DNA of 57,164 nucleotides from an uncultured Acetatifactor sp. (GTDB lineage Bacteria; Bacillota; Clostridia; Lachnospirales; Lachnospiraceae), in the NCBI GenBank assembly GCA_910578185.1, contig CAJTPN010000021.1, positions 1 through 57,164 of the forward strand, read 5' to 3'. How positions within the stretch are numbered: the stretch's first letter is position 1; every line of letters begins with the position of its first letter. A program made the position numbers and the translations under genes. Below the pieces are notes generated by a model. The model worked only from the letters and a program-made list of their open reading frames with translations, did not search any database and had not been told where the DNA came from. Below, piece after piece: positions 35,398 to 44,496 of this stretch.

Positions 35398-37098
35398 TCA
35401 ATCTAAAATATCGTCAACCTTACGCACCTCAGAGAACCAGGCACCTTTCGCAGAATCAGTAACTTCCCTATTGTTTTGCGCTATTTGACTATCCAGTTTA
35501 TTGTTCTTTCTTTTTTCTTTAGAACGGCTTTTACTGTCCATTTTATAGGACTCAACATCGTTTGCGTCAGGCGGCTCCTCACGCAGCTCTTCCGAAAATT
35601 TTCTCTCCTGCCCGTTCAGCCGGAAACTGATCCTGGTCAAGTGATAGATTCTGTCCACTACCTCCTGGGACAGCATTCCCTCTTCCATTCTCCAGATCCA
35701 GTTTCCTCCCAAGGTGGAGGGCTTATTCATCCTGGCCTCCTGTCCAAGTCCCAGATAATCCTGCAACGGAATGATACAGGTATCCGCCACACTCATCATT
35801 GCCAGCCGCACAAAGCTCCAAATTTTCTCGGGCTCCGGTTCGTTTCCGTGATTCATGTATTCCGCCGCAAAATCCCTGCTCTCCTTGTCCAGCCCCCGAT
35901 ACCACTGCACCAAGGTCTCATTGTCATGAGTTCCGGTATACACTACGCAGTTTTTATCATAGCTGTGGGGCAGATAACCGGTATCTTCACCCGGATGAAA
36001 GGCAAACTCCAGGACTTTCATGCCCGGATAGCCGCTGTCCTTTAACAGTTGGTGGACGGAGGGCGTCTGAAGCCCCAGATCTTCGGCGATAATCTCCCCT
36101 GCACAGGGGCTGTTTTGCAATGCACGGAACAATTCCATACCAGGCCCCTTTTCCCAATGCCCCTTTTCCGCCGTCCTGTCCCCATAAGGAATGCTGTAAT
36201 ATTCGTCAAAACCCCTGAAATGATCAATTCGTACCACATCATACAGCAAAAAGCAATGTTCAAGCCTCCGGATCCACCATTGAAACCCTGTCTGCCTGTG
36301 ATAGTCCCACCGATAGAGCGGATTCCCCCATAACTGCCCCGTGGCAGAAAATGCATCCGGCGGGCAGCCCGCTACGGCAATGGGTTGATAGGATTCATCA
36401 AACTGGAACATCTCTGGATGAGCCCAGGCATCCGCCGAATCAAAAGCCACATAAATGGGAATATCGCCCACGATCCGAATTCCCTGTCGGTTGGCATAAG
36501 CTTTCAGTTTTCCCCACTGTAAATGAAACTGAAATTGTATATACTTATAGAATTCAATATCAAAATAACATTCCCTCCTGTAATAGTCCAATGCAAATCC
36601 CCAACGCTTCCGAATGTCCTCCGCCCAAAGGCTCCATGCCGCTCCGTCAAATCGCTGCTTAACCGCCATAAAAAGAGCATAATCCTCCAGCCAATCCGCA
36701 TTTTCTTCCGCAAAGCGGATAAACTCCGGATTATTGGAAACATCACTGCGCTCATATGCCCGTCGAAGCAGACCAAAACGCTTTCGATACAGTTTCTCAT
36801 AATCTATAAGCGTAGGGTTTTTTCCAAAATCGCATTCCTCACATTCTTTTTTCATCAATACGCCCTCTTTGATCAGCGTATCCAAGTCAATAAAATAGGG
36901 ATTTCCCGCAAAGGAAGAAAAAGACTGATACGGCGAATCTCCGTAACTGGTGGGGGACAGCGGCAAAATCTGCCAATAGCTCTGTCCGGCCATTTTCAAT
37001 CTGTCAATAAATTCATATGCCTCACTGGAAAAGCAGCCGATGCCATACTTTGACGGCAGGCTTGCCACCGGAAGCAGAATACCGCTTGCTCTATTCAT
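35398..37098 (-). CDS. malQ: 4-alpha-glucanotransferase (amylomaltase, GH77)
   Basis: 566 aa from the ATG at 37098, which follows AGGAGG; the longer reading to 37149 has no site. GH77 hallmarks: ASGILLPVASLPSKYGIGCF at the start, GDIPIYVAFDSADAWAHPE, the nucleophile in DVVRIDHFRGF (Asp292), the acid/base in GEIIAEDLG, and THDNETLVQW. The enzyme disproportionates maltodextrins, making longer chains and free glucose. The normal end is near residue 500; a highly charged, Lys/Ser-rich tail of ~65 residues follows that has no family counterpart I know. Neighbours in the operon are pullulanase and the GH133 debranching enzyme. Confidence 0.92.
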   Translation of the reverse strand: MNRASGILLPVASLPSKYGIGCFSSEAYEFIDRLKMAGQSYWQILPLSPTSYGDSPYQSFSSFAGNPYFIDLDTLIKEGVLMKKECEECDFGKNPTLIDYEKLYRKRFGLLRRAYERSDVSNNPEFIRFAEENADWLEDYALFMAVKQRFDGAAWSLWAEDIRKRWGFALDYYRRECYFDIEFYKYIQFQFHLQWGKLKAYANRQGIRIVGDIPIYVAFDSADAWAHPEMFQFDESYQPIAVAGCPPDAFSATGQLWGNPLYRWDYHRQTGFQWWIRRLEHCFLLYDVVRIDHFRGFDEYYSIPYGDRTAEKGHWEKGPGMELFRALQNSPCAGEIIAEDLGLQTPSVHQLLKDSGYPGMKVLEFAFHPGEDTGYLPHSYDKNCVVYTGTHDNETLVQWYRGLDKESRDFAAEYMNHGNEPEPEKIWSFVRLAMMSVADTCIIPLQDYLGLGQEARMNKPSTLGGNWIWRMEEGMLSQEVVDRIYHLTRISFRLNGQERKFSEELREEPPDANDVESYKMDSKSRSKEKRKNNKLDSQIAQNNREVTDSAKGAWFSEVRKVDDILD

Positions 37099-37170
37099 TA
37101 TGCACCTCCTGTCCGCCGTGTACGGACACCTAACTCTGTCTTTAATCAAATGCGTACTGCCGCCATTCTT

Positions 37171-39162
37171 TTACGCTCCCAGGACGGTTTGTTTCGATAC
37201 CTCTTTCCCTGACACAGATGCTCTTCTGCCAAGCAGCATCCCGCTTCGGGCTTCCACTGGAACACCTTTTGGGGTTTGAACCGGTATTCTGCGGCAGTCC
37301 GTTTCCCTGCCATCGGCAAGAATCTCCCAGCTTCCTTCGGACAGCGCCACATGGCAGAGCTTGTCAGAGACGTTATAAATCACAAACAATTCTTCCCATT
37401 CATCATCACCGCCCACAGTCCTGTTATCCACTTGAAAAGAGAATATTCCTTCTCCATATATCTTCCGGCCAAAGATACGATTCGCTGCGGAAGACGACTT
37501 ATCACATAAACCGGGCAATTTCTTTCTAAGCCGGATCAATCCCTTATAATAATCCACCAAATCCGCAAATTCCACCGTCCGATGCCACTTGAGCATATTA
37601 ATCTCCGGAGCCGAACGATAGCTGTTCTCCTCCCCGAATTTCGTGCGGCCAAACTCCTCTCCCGCCTGCATAAACAGCATTCCCTGGCAGGTAAAATACA
37701 TAAATGCCGCCAGCTTATTAGCTACTACTAATTTCTCTTTCCGTTCCAAATATTCCGGCTCATCACACATGGAAAGCACCAGTTTATCCCATAGCGTAAA
37801 ATTATCATGGGCGGACACATAATTGATAATCTGAGCACAACTCACCGGCCGGTAATCCGCTCCCCCGTCTCTCCATCCTGTCACCGCATGTAACAGAGAA
37901 TCTTCCAGTCCTTCCGCTCCGTTAACAATCCCCGGCTCCTCCCCGTGAAAAGCGTCCCCTTTGATCAGATCCCTGGTATCGTCGCAGAAAAATCCAACCC
38001 CCTTATCCAGGTATGAGGAATTCTTTTTTACAGCAGCCCTCTTTCCCTCTTCCATAGGCGAATGATCCGCACTCCAGGGTTCCCCGTAGAGCAGCTTTTC
38101 TCCCGGCCCGAATTCCTCATCCAATTCCCGGCGTATCCGGTTCATCAGTTCCACGGGCAAAAGTCCCATCAGGTCAAACCGGAACCCGTCCACATGATAT
38201 TCCTTCGCCCAATACATCACAGAATCCGCAATATAGTTATCCACCATTGCCCTGCCTGCCGCCACATCATTTCCACAGGCCGAACCGTCGAATAAACTTC
38301 CGTCCTCCCTGTGACGGTAATAATATCCCGGCGCCATTCTCTGAAACCAGGAATCTTCCCTGTAAGTGTGATTATAAACCACATCCATCACCACCCGCAT
38401 TCCATTGGCATGAAATGCCTGTATCATTTCCTTGCACTCCCTGATTCTGACCGTTCCGTCCGTTACATCCGTTGCATAGGAGCCTTCCGGCACATTGTAA
38501 TTCACAGGATCATATCCCCAATTATACTGCTTCTCGTCCCCCGCCTCGTCCACGGAACCATAGTCAAAAAAAGGCAACAGCTGCACATGGGTAACACCCA
38601 GCCCCTTCAGATATTCCATGCAGGTGGGATACGCGCCGTTTGAAGTCTCTATCGTAAACGCCTTATATTTTCCGCGATAATTTTCCGGTACACCGCTCTG
38701 TTGATCATAGGAAAAATCTTTAATATGAAGTTCGTAGATGATCTGCTCCTCCTGAGGCAGAGGGGCCACATCTGTTTCAAAGCCGACGGGATTAGTCCGT
38801 CTCAGCTCCACCGCCATACTTCTCTTTCCGTTACAGCCGCAGCCCACGGCATAGGGATCCCCGGTGACAACCTGCCGCCCATTTTCTTCCACCAGATAGT
38901 CATAATACACCCCATGCAGATTCTCCCGAAATCTGGTTCCCCATACCCCCTTTTCTTCCTGCTGCAGCTCCCTTGTCATCCACACTCCAGAGGTATCATC
39001 CCGATAAAGTCTAAGCTCCACCTTATTGGCAAACGGGCTCCAAACCTTAAATACAGTACCCTCATCCCCGCAGTGAACTCCCAGGTCTTTTCCATCATAC
39101 TGGAACTTCTCATTAAACTCTCTGCTTACAAAATCCTCATCCGTCCATTTTTCTCTCTTCAA
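37171..39162 (-). CDS. pulA: Type I pullulanase (GH13)
   Basis: 663 aa, starting with TTG (ribosome site GGGGGTG six bases upstream). Residues ~25-115 are a CBM48 module (GTVFKVWSPFANKVELRLY). The GH13 barrel carries YNWGYDPVNYNVPEGSY, the pullulanase signature, VVMDVVYNHTY, the nucleophile in GFRFDLMG (Asp330), the acid/base in YGEPW (Glu361) and SAHDN. It hydrolyses alpha-1,6 branches of glycogen or amylopectin fragments. No signal peptide, so it acts inside on imported branched dextrins. It lies 123 bases after malG with a hairpin between them, which may make a shorter transport-only transcript. Confidence 0.93.
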   Translation of the reverse strand: MKREKWTDEDFVSREFNEKFQYDGKDLGVHCGDEGTVFKVWSPFANKVELRLYRDDTSGVWMTRELQQEEKGVWGTRFRENLHGVYYDYLVEENGRQVVTGDPYAVGCGCNGKRSMAVELRRTNPVGFETDVAPLPQEEQIIYELHIKDFSYDQQSGVPENYRGKYKAFTIETSNGAYPTCMEYLKGLGVTHVQLLPFFDYGSVDEAGDEKQYNWGYDPVNYNVPEGSYATDVTDGTVRIRECKEMIQAFHANGMRVVMDVVYNHTYREDSWFQRMAPGYYYRHREDGSLFDGSACGNDVAAGRAMVDNYIADSVMYWAKEYHVDGFRFDLMGLLPVELMNRIRRELDEEFGPGEKLLYGEPWSADHSPMEEGKRAAVKKNSSYLDKGVGFFCDDTRDLIKGDAFHGEEPGIVNGAEGLEDSLLHAVTGWRDGGADYRPVSCAQIINYVSAHDNFTLWDKLVLSMCDEPEYLERKEKLVVANKLAAFMYFTCQGMLFMQAGEEFGRTKFGEENSYRSAPEINMLKWHRTVEFADLVDYYKGLIRLRKKLPGLCDKSSSAANRIFGRKIYGEGIFSFQVDNRTVGGDDEWEELFVIYNVSDKLCHVALSEGSWEILADGRETDCRRIPVQTPKGVPVEARSGMLLGRRASVSGKEVSKQTVLGA

Positions 39163-39207
39163 ATTGACACCCCCTTGCCTGTTTCCATAGGCATTTTACG
39201 CCCTTTT

Positions 39208-39250
39208 ATAGCAAAAGGACCGCCGCATACATGACGCCCGCAGCGGCCCC
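39208..39250 (-). terminator. Hairpin between malG and pulA (partial terminator)
   Basis: On the - strand GGGCCGCTGCG pairs with TGCGGCGGTCC (three G-U pairs), followed by TTTTGC. Its place inside an operon suggests readthrough or RNA processing that raises transporter expression over enzyme expression. Confidence 0.5.
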
Positions 39251-39285
39251 TTTCCAATTCAATTCAACATACGCCCATGGCCATA

Positions 39286-40137
39286 TTATCCCTTTACGGC
39301 TCCCGATATTCCTTCCACATAACACTTTTGTGTCAGCAGGAACAAAATAGCTATGGGAATGGAAATTATGACACACCCTGCATAGAATTGGGTGTAATAA
39401 TACTCCACAAACTCTTTTTCCAACATGGTCCACAGCCCGATGGCTATCGTGTAGTAATCGGAATCATTGCCCATGATTACCTTTGCAAAAATATAATCCA
39501 CCCAAGGCCCCATGAACGCCGTAATCAAGGTATATGTGATAATGGGTTTTGACAGCGGGACTGTGATCCGAATAAAAGTATCCCACTTGGAAGCCCCGTC
39601 GATATATGCGGCCTCATCAATGGTCTTTGGTATGGTGTCAAAGAATCCCTTTGCCATATAAAAGCCCAATCCTGCCCCTCCGGAATAGACCAGCACCAGA
39701 GCGACCTGCTTTAACACGCCCGTCTCCAAAAGCCCTAATCCCTTCAGGATATAGTAAACGGCTATCATGGACATAAAGCCGGGGAACATACCCAAAATCA
39801 GCGCAATGTTCATAAACTTCTTGCGCATTTTAAAGCGCAGGCGGCTCATAACATAAGAGACACACAGCACAAAAAATGCGGAGAGCACAGTGCTGAAAAT
39901 AGCGATGATCAAAGTGTTCATAAACCATCTGTTAAAGTTAATGTTGGTATTCCCGTGAAACAAGTTGATATAATTATCCAGAGTAAACCCCTTGGGCCAG
40001 ATATAACTTTTATAGGAACCCCCTTCCGCTCTGAAGGAGGTCAGCACCACATACAATATCGGCAATATCCAGATAATGCTGAGTACGGCCAATAAAGCAT
40101 GGCAACCTAAATTTGTAATAAATCTTTTTGCTCTCAT
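39286..40137 (-). CDS. malG: Maltodextrin ABC transporter permease, MalG-like
   Basis: 283 aa. Six hydrophobic segments; the cytoplasmic EAA loop is IDEAAYIDGASKWDTFIRIT (about residues 185-204), which docks the ATPase. It opens with a single helix (ALLAVLSIIWILPILYVVLTSF) as MalG proteins do. The ATG shares one base with the malF stop codon (TAATG), so the two are translationally coupled. No ATPase gene is in the operon; by family custom a shared MsmX/UgpC-type ATPase encoded elsewhere would power it. Confidence 0.9.
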   Translation of the reverse strand: MRAKRFITNLGCHALLAVLSIIWILPILYVVLTSFRAEGGSYKSYIWPKGFTLDNYINLFHGNTNINFNRWFMNTLIIAIFSTVLSAFFVLCVSYVMSRLRFKMRKKFMNIALILGMFPGFMSMIAVYYILKGLGLLETGVLKQVALVLVYSGGAGLGFYMAKGFFDTIPKTIDEAAYIDGASKWDTFIRITVPLSKPIITYTLITAFMGPWVDYIFAKVIMGNDSDYYTIAIGLWTMLEKEFVEYYYTQFYAGCVIISIPIAILFLLTQKCYVEGISGAVKG

Positions 40138-41531
40138 TATTGGAACGCCCCCTCATCTTTATACGCACCTGTTCGTCTGTATGTCAGCAGCGACAGGGTG
40201 GCAAGGATAATAAACACCAGGATACCGATAACAGCACCTAAATTGTAGTCCTTCTGGGTGATCGTCAGACGATACAGCCAGGTCACCAGCAGGTCCGTCT
40301 TACCCGCATAATAATAATCCATAGAATCGGGACCGCCGCCGGAAAGCAGGAAAATCACGTTGAAGTTATTGATATTTCCTGTAAAGGAGGTAATCAGGTT
40401 TGGCGTCATCACAAACAACATATAGGGCAGTGTGATCTTCCGGAAAATAGTAGGCGCGCTTGCACCGTCAATCTTGGCAGCCTCATACAATTCCCCTGGA
40501 ATATTCTGTAGGATACCTGTTGTGGACAACATGGTAAACGGAACGCCGATCCAGATATTGATACAGATAATGGTGATTTTGGCATACAGGGAATTGGTAA
40601 AAAAGGGAACGGATTCCGTGAGCCCGATAATTCCCAGTTCCCGCAAGATTACGTTAACAGGTCCGTTGGCATTGAATATGGTTCTCATGCTCAACAAAGT
40701 CACAAACTGCGGCACCGCCACGGACAAAACAAACATAAATCTCCAGAATCCCTTAAATCTGGTACCGTTGCGATTGATCAAAAGCGCCAGCAGCATGCCC
40801 AGGATAAAGCAGCTCACAGTGGCAAATACAGCCCAAATCAACGTCCAGGACAAGACGGGCCAAAAGGTATTCGCCAGCTTACTGCCTTGAGAGAACATTG
40901 CCGCAAAGTTATCCAATCCCACCCAGGAGAACAGATTTCCCGGCGGCTGATGCTCATGGTCATAGCTGGTAAATGCAATCAAAATCATAAAGATTAAAGG
41001 TACAATGGTAAAGCACACGATTCCAAAAATAGGGAAAGCCAACAGGAACGCGTGTAGATTTTCTTCTTTCAGAGATCTGATGTCGTCCATAAACGTGGGA
41101 ATCGCCATTCCCTTTTCTTTTCTGAATTGGGTGCAGTATGCGCTCTTCCCGGACATACATCCGATAAAGACCATAACCAGGGTCAATACCAGCGTGATTA
41201 CGCCGTACAGCAGGCAAAGCATGGAATCGTCCCCAGCGCTGTATTCGTAATACCCCAGCGCCTCGTTAAAAACTTCCCCCTGTTCCACGGTACCAAGGGT
41301 GATAAAATCTCCCAGTGCCTTGAAGCCAAAGGAAATCAGATACGCGATATAACCGATCTCCAGCGCCAGAAAAATCAGTCCTCTGACAATTTGTTTGTTT
41401 ATAAGATTTCCAAGTCCAAAAACGAAGAAGGAAATCCTGGTGACGATATTTCCGTCCTTAAATGCCTGAGGTATTCCCACATCAGCCGGTCTGCCAATGG
41501 CAGACCGGACTTTATTCTTCTTCATTCCCAT
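40137..41531 (-). CDS. malF: Maltodextrin ABC transporter permease, MalF-like
   Basis: 464 aa from the ATG at 41531 (GGAGGG upstream); the GTG at 41546 is open but poorly placed. The N-terminal ~130 residues carry extra membrane segments (FFVFGLGNLINKQIVRGLIF), and a later six-segment core has the EAA loop YEAAKIDGASAPTIFRKITL near residue 350. MalF proteins form a heterodimer channel with MalG. It sits between the binding protein and malG genes. Substrate assignment to maltodextrin rests on the operon content. Confidence 0.9.
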   Translation of the reverse strand: MGMKKNKVRSAIGRPADVGIPQAFKDGNIVTRISFFVFGLGNLINKQIVRGLIFLALEIGYIAYLISFGFKALGDFITLGTVEQGEVFNEALGYYEYSAGDDSMLCLLYGVITLVLTLVMVFIGCMSGKSAYCTQFRKEKGMAIPTFMDDIRSLKEENLHAFLLAFPIFGIVCFTIVPLIFMILIAFTSYDHEHQPPGNLFSWVGLDNFAAMFSQGSKLANTFWPVLSWTLIWAVFATVSCFILGMLLALLINRNGTRFKGFWRFMFVLSVAVPQFVTLLSMRTIFNANGPVNVILRELGIIGLTESVPFFTNSLYAKITIICINIWIGVPFTMLSTTGILQNIPGELYEAAKIDGASAPTIFRKITLPYMLFVMTPNLITSFTGNINNFNVIFLLSGGGPDSMDYYYAGKTDLLVTWLYRLTITQKDYNLGAVIGILVFIILATLSLLTYRRTGAYKDEGAFQ

Positions 41532-41550
41532 AGAAACCCCCTCCACATCT

Positions 41551-42789
41551 TTACTTTGTCATTGCTTCCACAAAGGTATCCAGCTTCTGCTGCACGTTTT
41601 CCTTGGTGATCTCCTTACTTCTGATCTCCGTAGGAATCGTATTTGCATAGGTCCAATACCTTGCGCTGAATACGGAGTTTGCCGGCTGAGCCACGCTGGC
41701 CGTGTTGGATTCCAAAACTACCACTGCTGCCAAGGGGTCTTTCTTCACGGCTTCGCTTTCTCCTGCCTTCATGTTGGAAGGAATCTGTGCGGAAAGCTCA
41801 TAGCGAAGAAGCTGATTCTCCTCATTGCCAAGGAATGCCGCAAATGCAACTGCAGCTCCCATGTTCTTGGACTTAGCGTTAACGCCGATGCACTTGGAGC
41901 CATAGAAGCCCAAAAGCTGATAATCCTTGCCGTCGGGATTAAAGGTGGGAATCACTGCCATGCCCAGATTATCGCCCAATATTCCTTTGTAAAGGTCATA
42001 TTCCCAAGAACCGCCGAACCATGCGCCCAATCTGTGACTTTCAGCCAGCTCTGATACGGAGATCTCGCCGTCATAAGCACATTTGGGATTGTTGATCAGG
42101 TCAATGAGGTAATTGGTCACTGCAACGCCAGTGGGATTATTCCAATTTACGCCTGCGCTCAGATCATTTCCGTCCTCGCCAAATACGCTCAGACCTGCTC
42201 CATAATAATAAGCTCCCAGTTTCCAGCCGCCGGCCGACTCAAAGTAGAAGTTATACACATTGTCCGCCGTCTGCTTTGCCATGATCTTTTCCAGAGAAGT
42301 AATATCCGACTCTCCCATAATGGTCTTGTCATAGTACATAAAGAATGTATTGTGGGTAAAAGGAATCGCATAGATGGATCCATTCACCGTAGCCGTAGCC
42401 ACAACCGACTCTGCATTTGTCTCTTTTACCATAGCCTCCGTGGTACCGCCCAGCTTCGCGATTGCTCCGGCTTCCACCAGAGACGGCAGCTGATCGCTGG
42501 CAAACATAAACACATCCGCAGCCGCGCCCACATCCTTGAGCACGGATTCCTGGCACTTATCCTCACCTACGATCTCCGTAACCCATGTAATGTTATACTC
42601 GGGATGGGCCTCGGCAAATGCCTTCTGTTGTTTTTCCATAATCCCTGTGTCCACCTGGTTCTGAGGACACCATACCTTTAAAGTAATGTCAGAAGCTGCC
42701 CCCCCCACTTCGCCGTCGCTGTTTCCGCACCCGGCCATGCCAAAGACTGCCATGGATGCGATTAACAATGTTACCAAAAGCTTTTTCAT
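41551..42789 (-). CDS. malE: Maltodextrin-binding lipoprotein of the ABC transporter, MalE-like
   Basis: 412 aa; AAGGAGG before the ATG. The signal peptide ends with MAGC, a lipobox, so the protein is anchored outside the membrane. The body shows the extracellular solute-binding protein family 1 pattern: ITLKVWCPQNQVD, AADVFMFASDQLPSLVEAGAI, IYAIPFTHNTFFMYYDKTI and MAVIPTFNPDGKDYQLLGFYGSKCIGVN. It is the first gene of the operon and is preceded by a good promoter, with a divergent LacI-type regulator gene. Affinity for other oligosaccharides cannot be excluded. Confidence 0.9.
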   Translation of the reverse strand: MKKLLVTLLIASMAVFGMAGCGNSDGEVGGAASDITLKVWCPQNQVDTGIMEKQQKAFAEAHPEYNITWVTEIVGEDKCQESVLKDVGAAADVFMFASDQLPSLVEAGAIAKLGGTTEAMVKETNAESVVATATVNGSIYAIPFTHNTFFMYYDKTIMGESDITSLEKIMAKQTADNVYNFYFESAGGWKLGAYYYGAGLSVFGEDGNDLSAGVNWNNPTGVAVTNYLIDLINNPKCAYDGEISVSELAESHRLGAWFGGSWEYDLYKGILGDNLGMAVIPTFNPDGKDYQLLGFYGSKCIGVNAKSKNMGAAVAFAAFLGNEENQLLRYELSAQIPSNMKAGESEAVKKDPLAAVVVLESNTASVAQPANSVFSARYWTYANTIPTEIRSKEITKENVQQKLDTFVEAMTK

Positions 42790-42840
42790 ACGATTACCTC
42801 CTTAAGATATATTAGTTTTGTTAAGTTTCGTTCTGAGAGC

Positions 42841-42869
42841 ATAGTAGCACGGAAGGAAAACATTGTCAA
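42841..42869 (-). promoter_or_regulatory. Promoter of the maltodextrin operon
   Basis: On the - strand TTGACA (42869-42864) and TACTAT (42846-42841) are separated by exactly 17 nt, about 50 bases before the malE start codon. Confidence 0.7.
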
Positions 42870-43383
42870 TATCATTTTTATGCACATTTACCTTATACAA
42901 AAGTTTAATCTTATATTTTTGTGCATTATGTATATATTATCTAAATTTTTACGAAACTTGATCGCGAAACTATATTTTATAATTTTCGTAATTTATATTC
43001 TGGTTATTTAATACAAAGTATATTTTTACGATATGAAGACCCATCTGTTCTTCCTTTCTGATGCTTGATCAAAAATGTCTTTGACATCATTTTGATTGCT
43101 TTTTTTCATATTGTTCATGACTTTTTATTAAATTGTATTATTTGTCAAGTAATTTTGACTTCTTTAGAACCTTTCGAAATATCGATAAAACAAGCCTTCT
43201 TCATATGGCAATATATATTTTTTTCCAAAAATATTCTTCTTGTATATTTATTATACACAAATCAATTTCTAAGCCCGTTTTCCTGTGTGAATTCTATTCC
43301 TTTCCACTGCTTTCCTTCCATAACTCACTGATTTTCCCGGCAGTCCTCTCCTCCCTTCTCCTCTCCAAGTTTCGGTGCAAGCC

Positions 43384-43412
43384 TTGTTTTTCCTGTCTGA
43401 TCCTGCTATAAT
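43384..43412 (+). promoter_or_regulatory. Promoter of the LacI-type regulator gene
   Basis: TTGTTT (43384-43389) and a perfect TATAAT (43407-43412) with a 17-nt spacer, about 58 bases before the start codon. Confidence 0.6.
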
Positions 43413-43470
43413 TATACTCACATGATAATAATTTCTTGTCATTTTCAACAAAAATTCGGGGAGGATGATT

Positions 43471-44481
43471 ATGGCTACCATCAATGATATTGCGGCAATT
43501 CTTGGCATATCCAAAAGCACCGTCTCCAAGGGTCTCAACAACGCCGAAGACGTTGGCGCCGAGACACGCAAGAAGATTCTTGAGACTGCTGTGGCACTGG
43601 GATACAGCAATAAGCGCCAGCAGAAAAAATCCAGGAAACTATGCATTCTGGTGGAAAATATGGAATATGACACCCCAAATCAGTTTGGTCATGATATTGT
43701 TCTGGGTTTTAAGCAGATGGCCGAGCCGGAAGGGTGGGCGGTGGACGTCATTCCCATTTCCATTGACTTCCAAAAGCTCACCCCTTACGATATTTTTATG
43801 ATGCAGGGCGGCTATCAGGCGTCTTTCATCCTGGGCCTTTCCCTTCTGGATCCCTGGATGCCGGAGCTGCGTACTTCCAGCGTTCCCACAGTACTCTACG
43901 ACAATTACATCAAGAACAATCCGAATATTGCTTCCGTTGGCTGTGACAGTCAGGAAGGCTTTGAGCTGGCAGTAAAACATCTGATCCAGCTGGGCCATAA
44001 AAAAATAGGCCTGATCTCCGGGCCCTTGGATTCCTACATCCTGAAAGCCAGATATCATGCCTATTTGAACGCATTAAATAAATATGGTCTGGAAATAAAC
44101 GAAAACTATATTGGTCTTGGATACTATGTGGCTGAGTCCACCAGAAAATACATTCCACAGCTGACCGGCGAAGGCGTCACTGCAATCCTGTTTTCCCATG
44201 ATGTACGCGCCATTTCCGCCATCACAGAATGTAAGGACAAGGGCCTGCGGATCCCCGAGGATATCAGTATCATAGGATTTGACGACCTGCCCATGACGGC
44301 GTATACGCTTCCGCCGCTAACCACCATACGCCAGGACAGGATCGCCTTGGGTAAATGCGGCTTCTACGCCCTCTCCTGCCTGCTGAACAAAGTTACCATC
44401 GGATCCATCCTGCTGCGGGCTCCTTTGATTGTCAGGGAGTCCACCGGCCCGGCTCCTCATCAGAGTGTAAGCCGCCCATAA
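43471..44481 (+). CDS. LacI-family transcriptional regulator (MalR-like)
   Basis: 336 aa from ATG 43471; the ATG at 43465 touches the GGGGAGG site and is less likely. The N-terminal helix-turn-helix reads TINDIAAILGISKSTVSKGLN, and the hinge lies near residues 46-56. The rest is the periplasmic-binding-like sensor (CILVENMEYDTPNQFGHDIV, GLISGPLDSYILKARYHAYL, EDISIIGFDDLPMTAYTLPPLTTIRQD). Divergent from the malE operon, it most likely represses it in the absence of maltose or maltodextrin. The effector is inferred from context. It converges with the metallophosphoesterase-STAND gene, with only 15 bases between the stops. Confidence 0.9.
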   Translation: MATINDIAAILGISKSTVSKGLNNAEDVGAETRKKILETAVALGYSNKRQQKKSRKLCILVENMEYDTPNQFGHDIVLGFKQMAEPEGWAVDVIPISIDFQKLTPYDIFMMQGGYQASFILGLSLLDPWMPELRTSSVPTVLYDNYIKNNPNIASVGCDSQEGFELAVKHLIQLGHKKIGLISGPLDSYILKARYHAYLNALNKYGLEINENYIGLGYYVAESTRKYIPQLTGEGVTAILFSHDVRAISAITECKDKGLRIPEDISIIGFDDLPMTAYTLPPLTTIRQDRIALGKCGFYALSCLLNKVTIGSILLRAPLIVRESTGPAPHQSVSRP

Positions 44482-44496
44482 GATCCGCTTCCTCTG

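Larger units (their letters stand above)
42790..43470. promoter_or_regulatory. Divergent control region between malE and the LacI-type regulator
   Basis: A 680-bp AT-rich gap without a plausible gene. Besides the two promoters it holds candidate operators: ATGCACA (42880-42886) with TGTGCAT (42920-42926); TTACGAAA (42949-42956) with TTTCGTAA (42984-42991); and repeats of CGAAAC at 42952 and 42965, with the reverse GTTTCG at 42825. The GTTTCG site lies between the mal promoter and malE. Confidence 0.45.
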
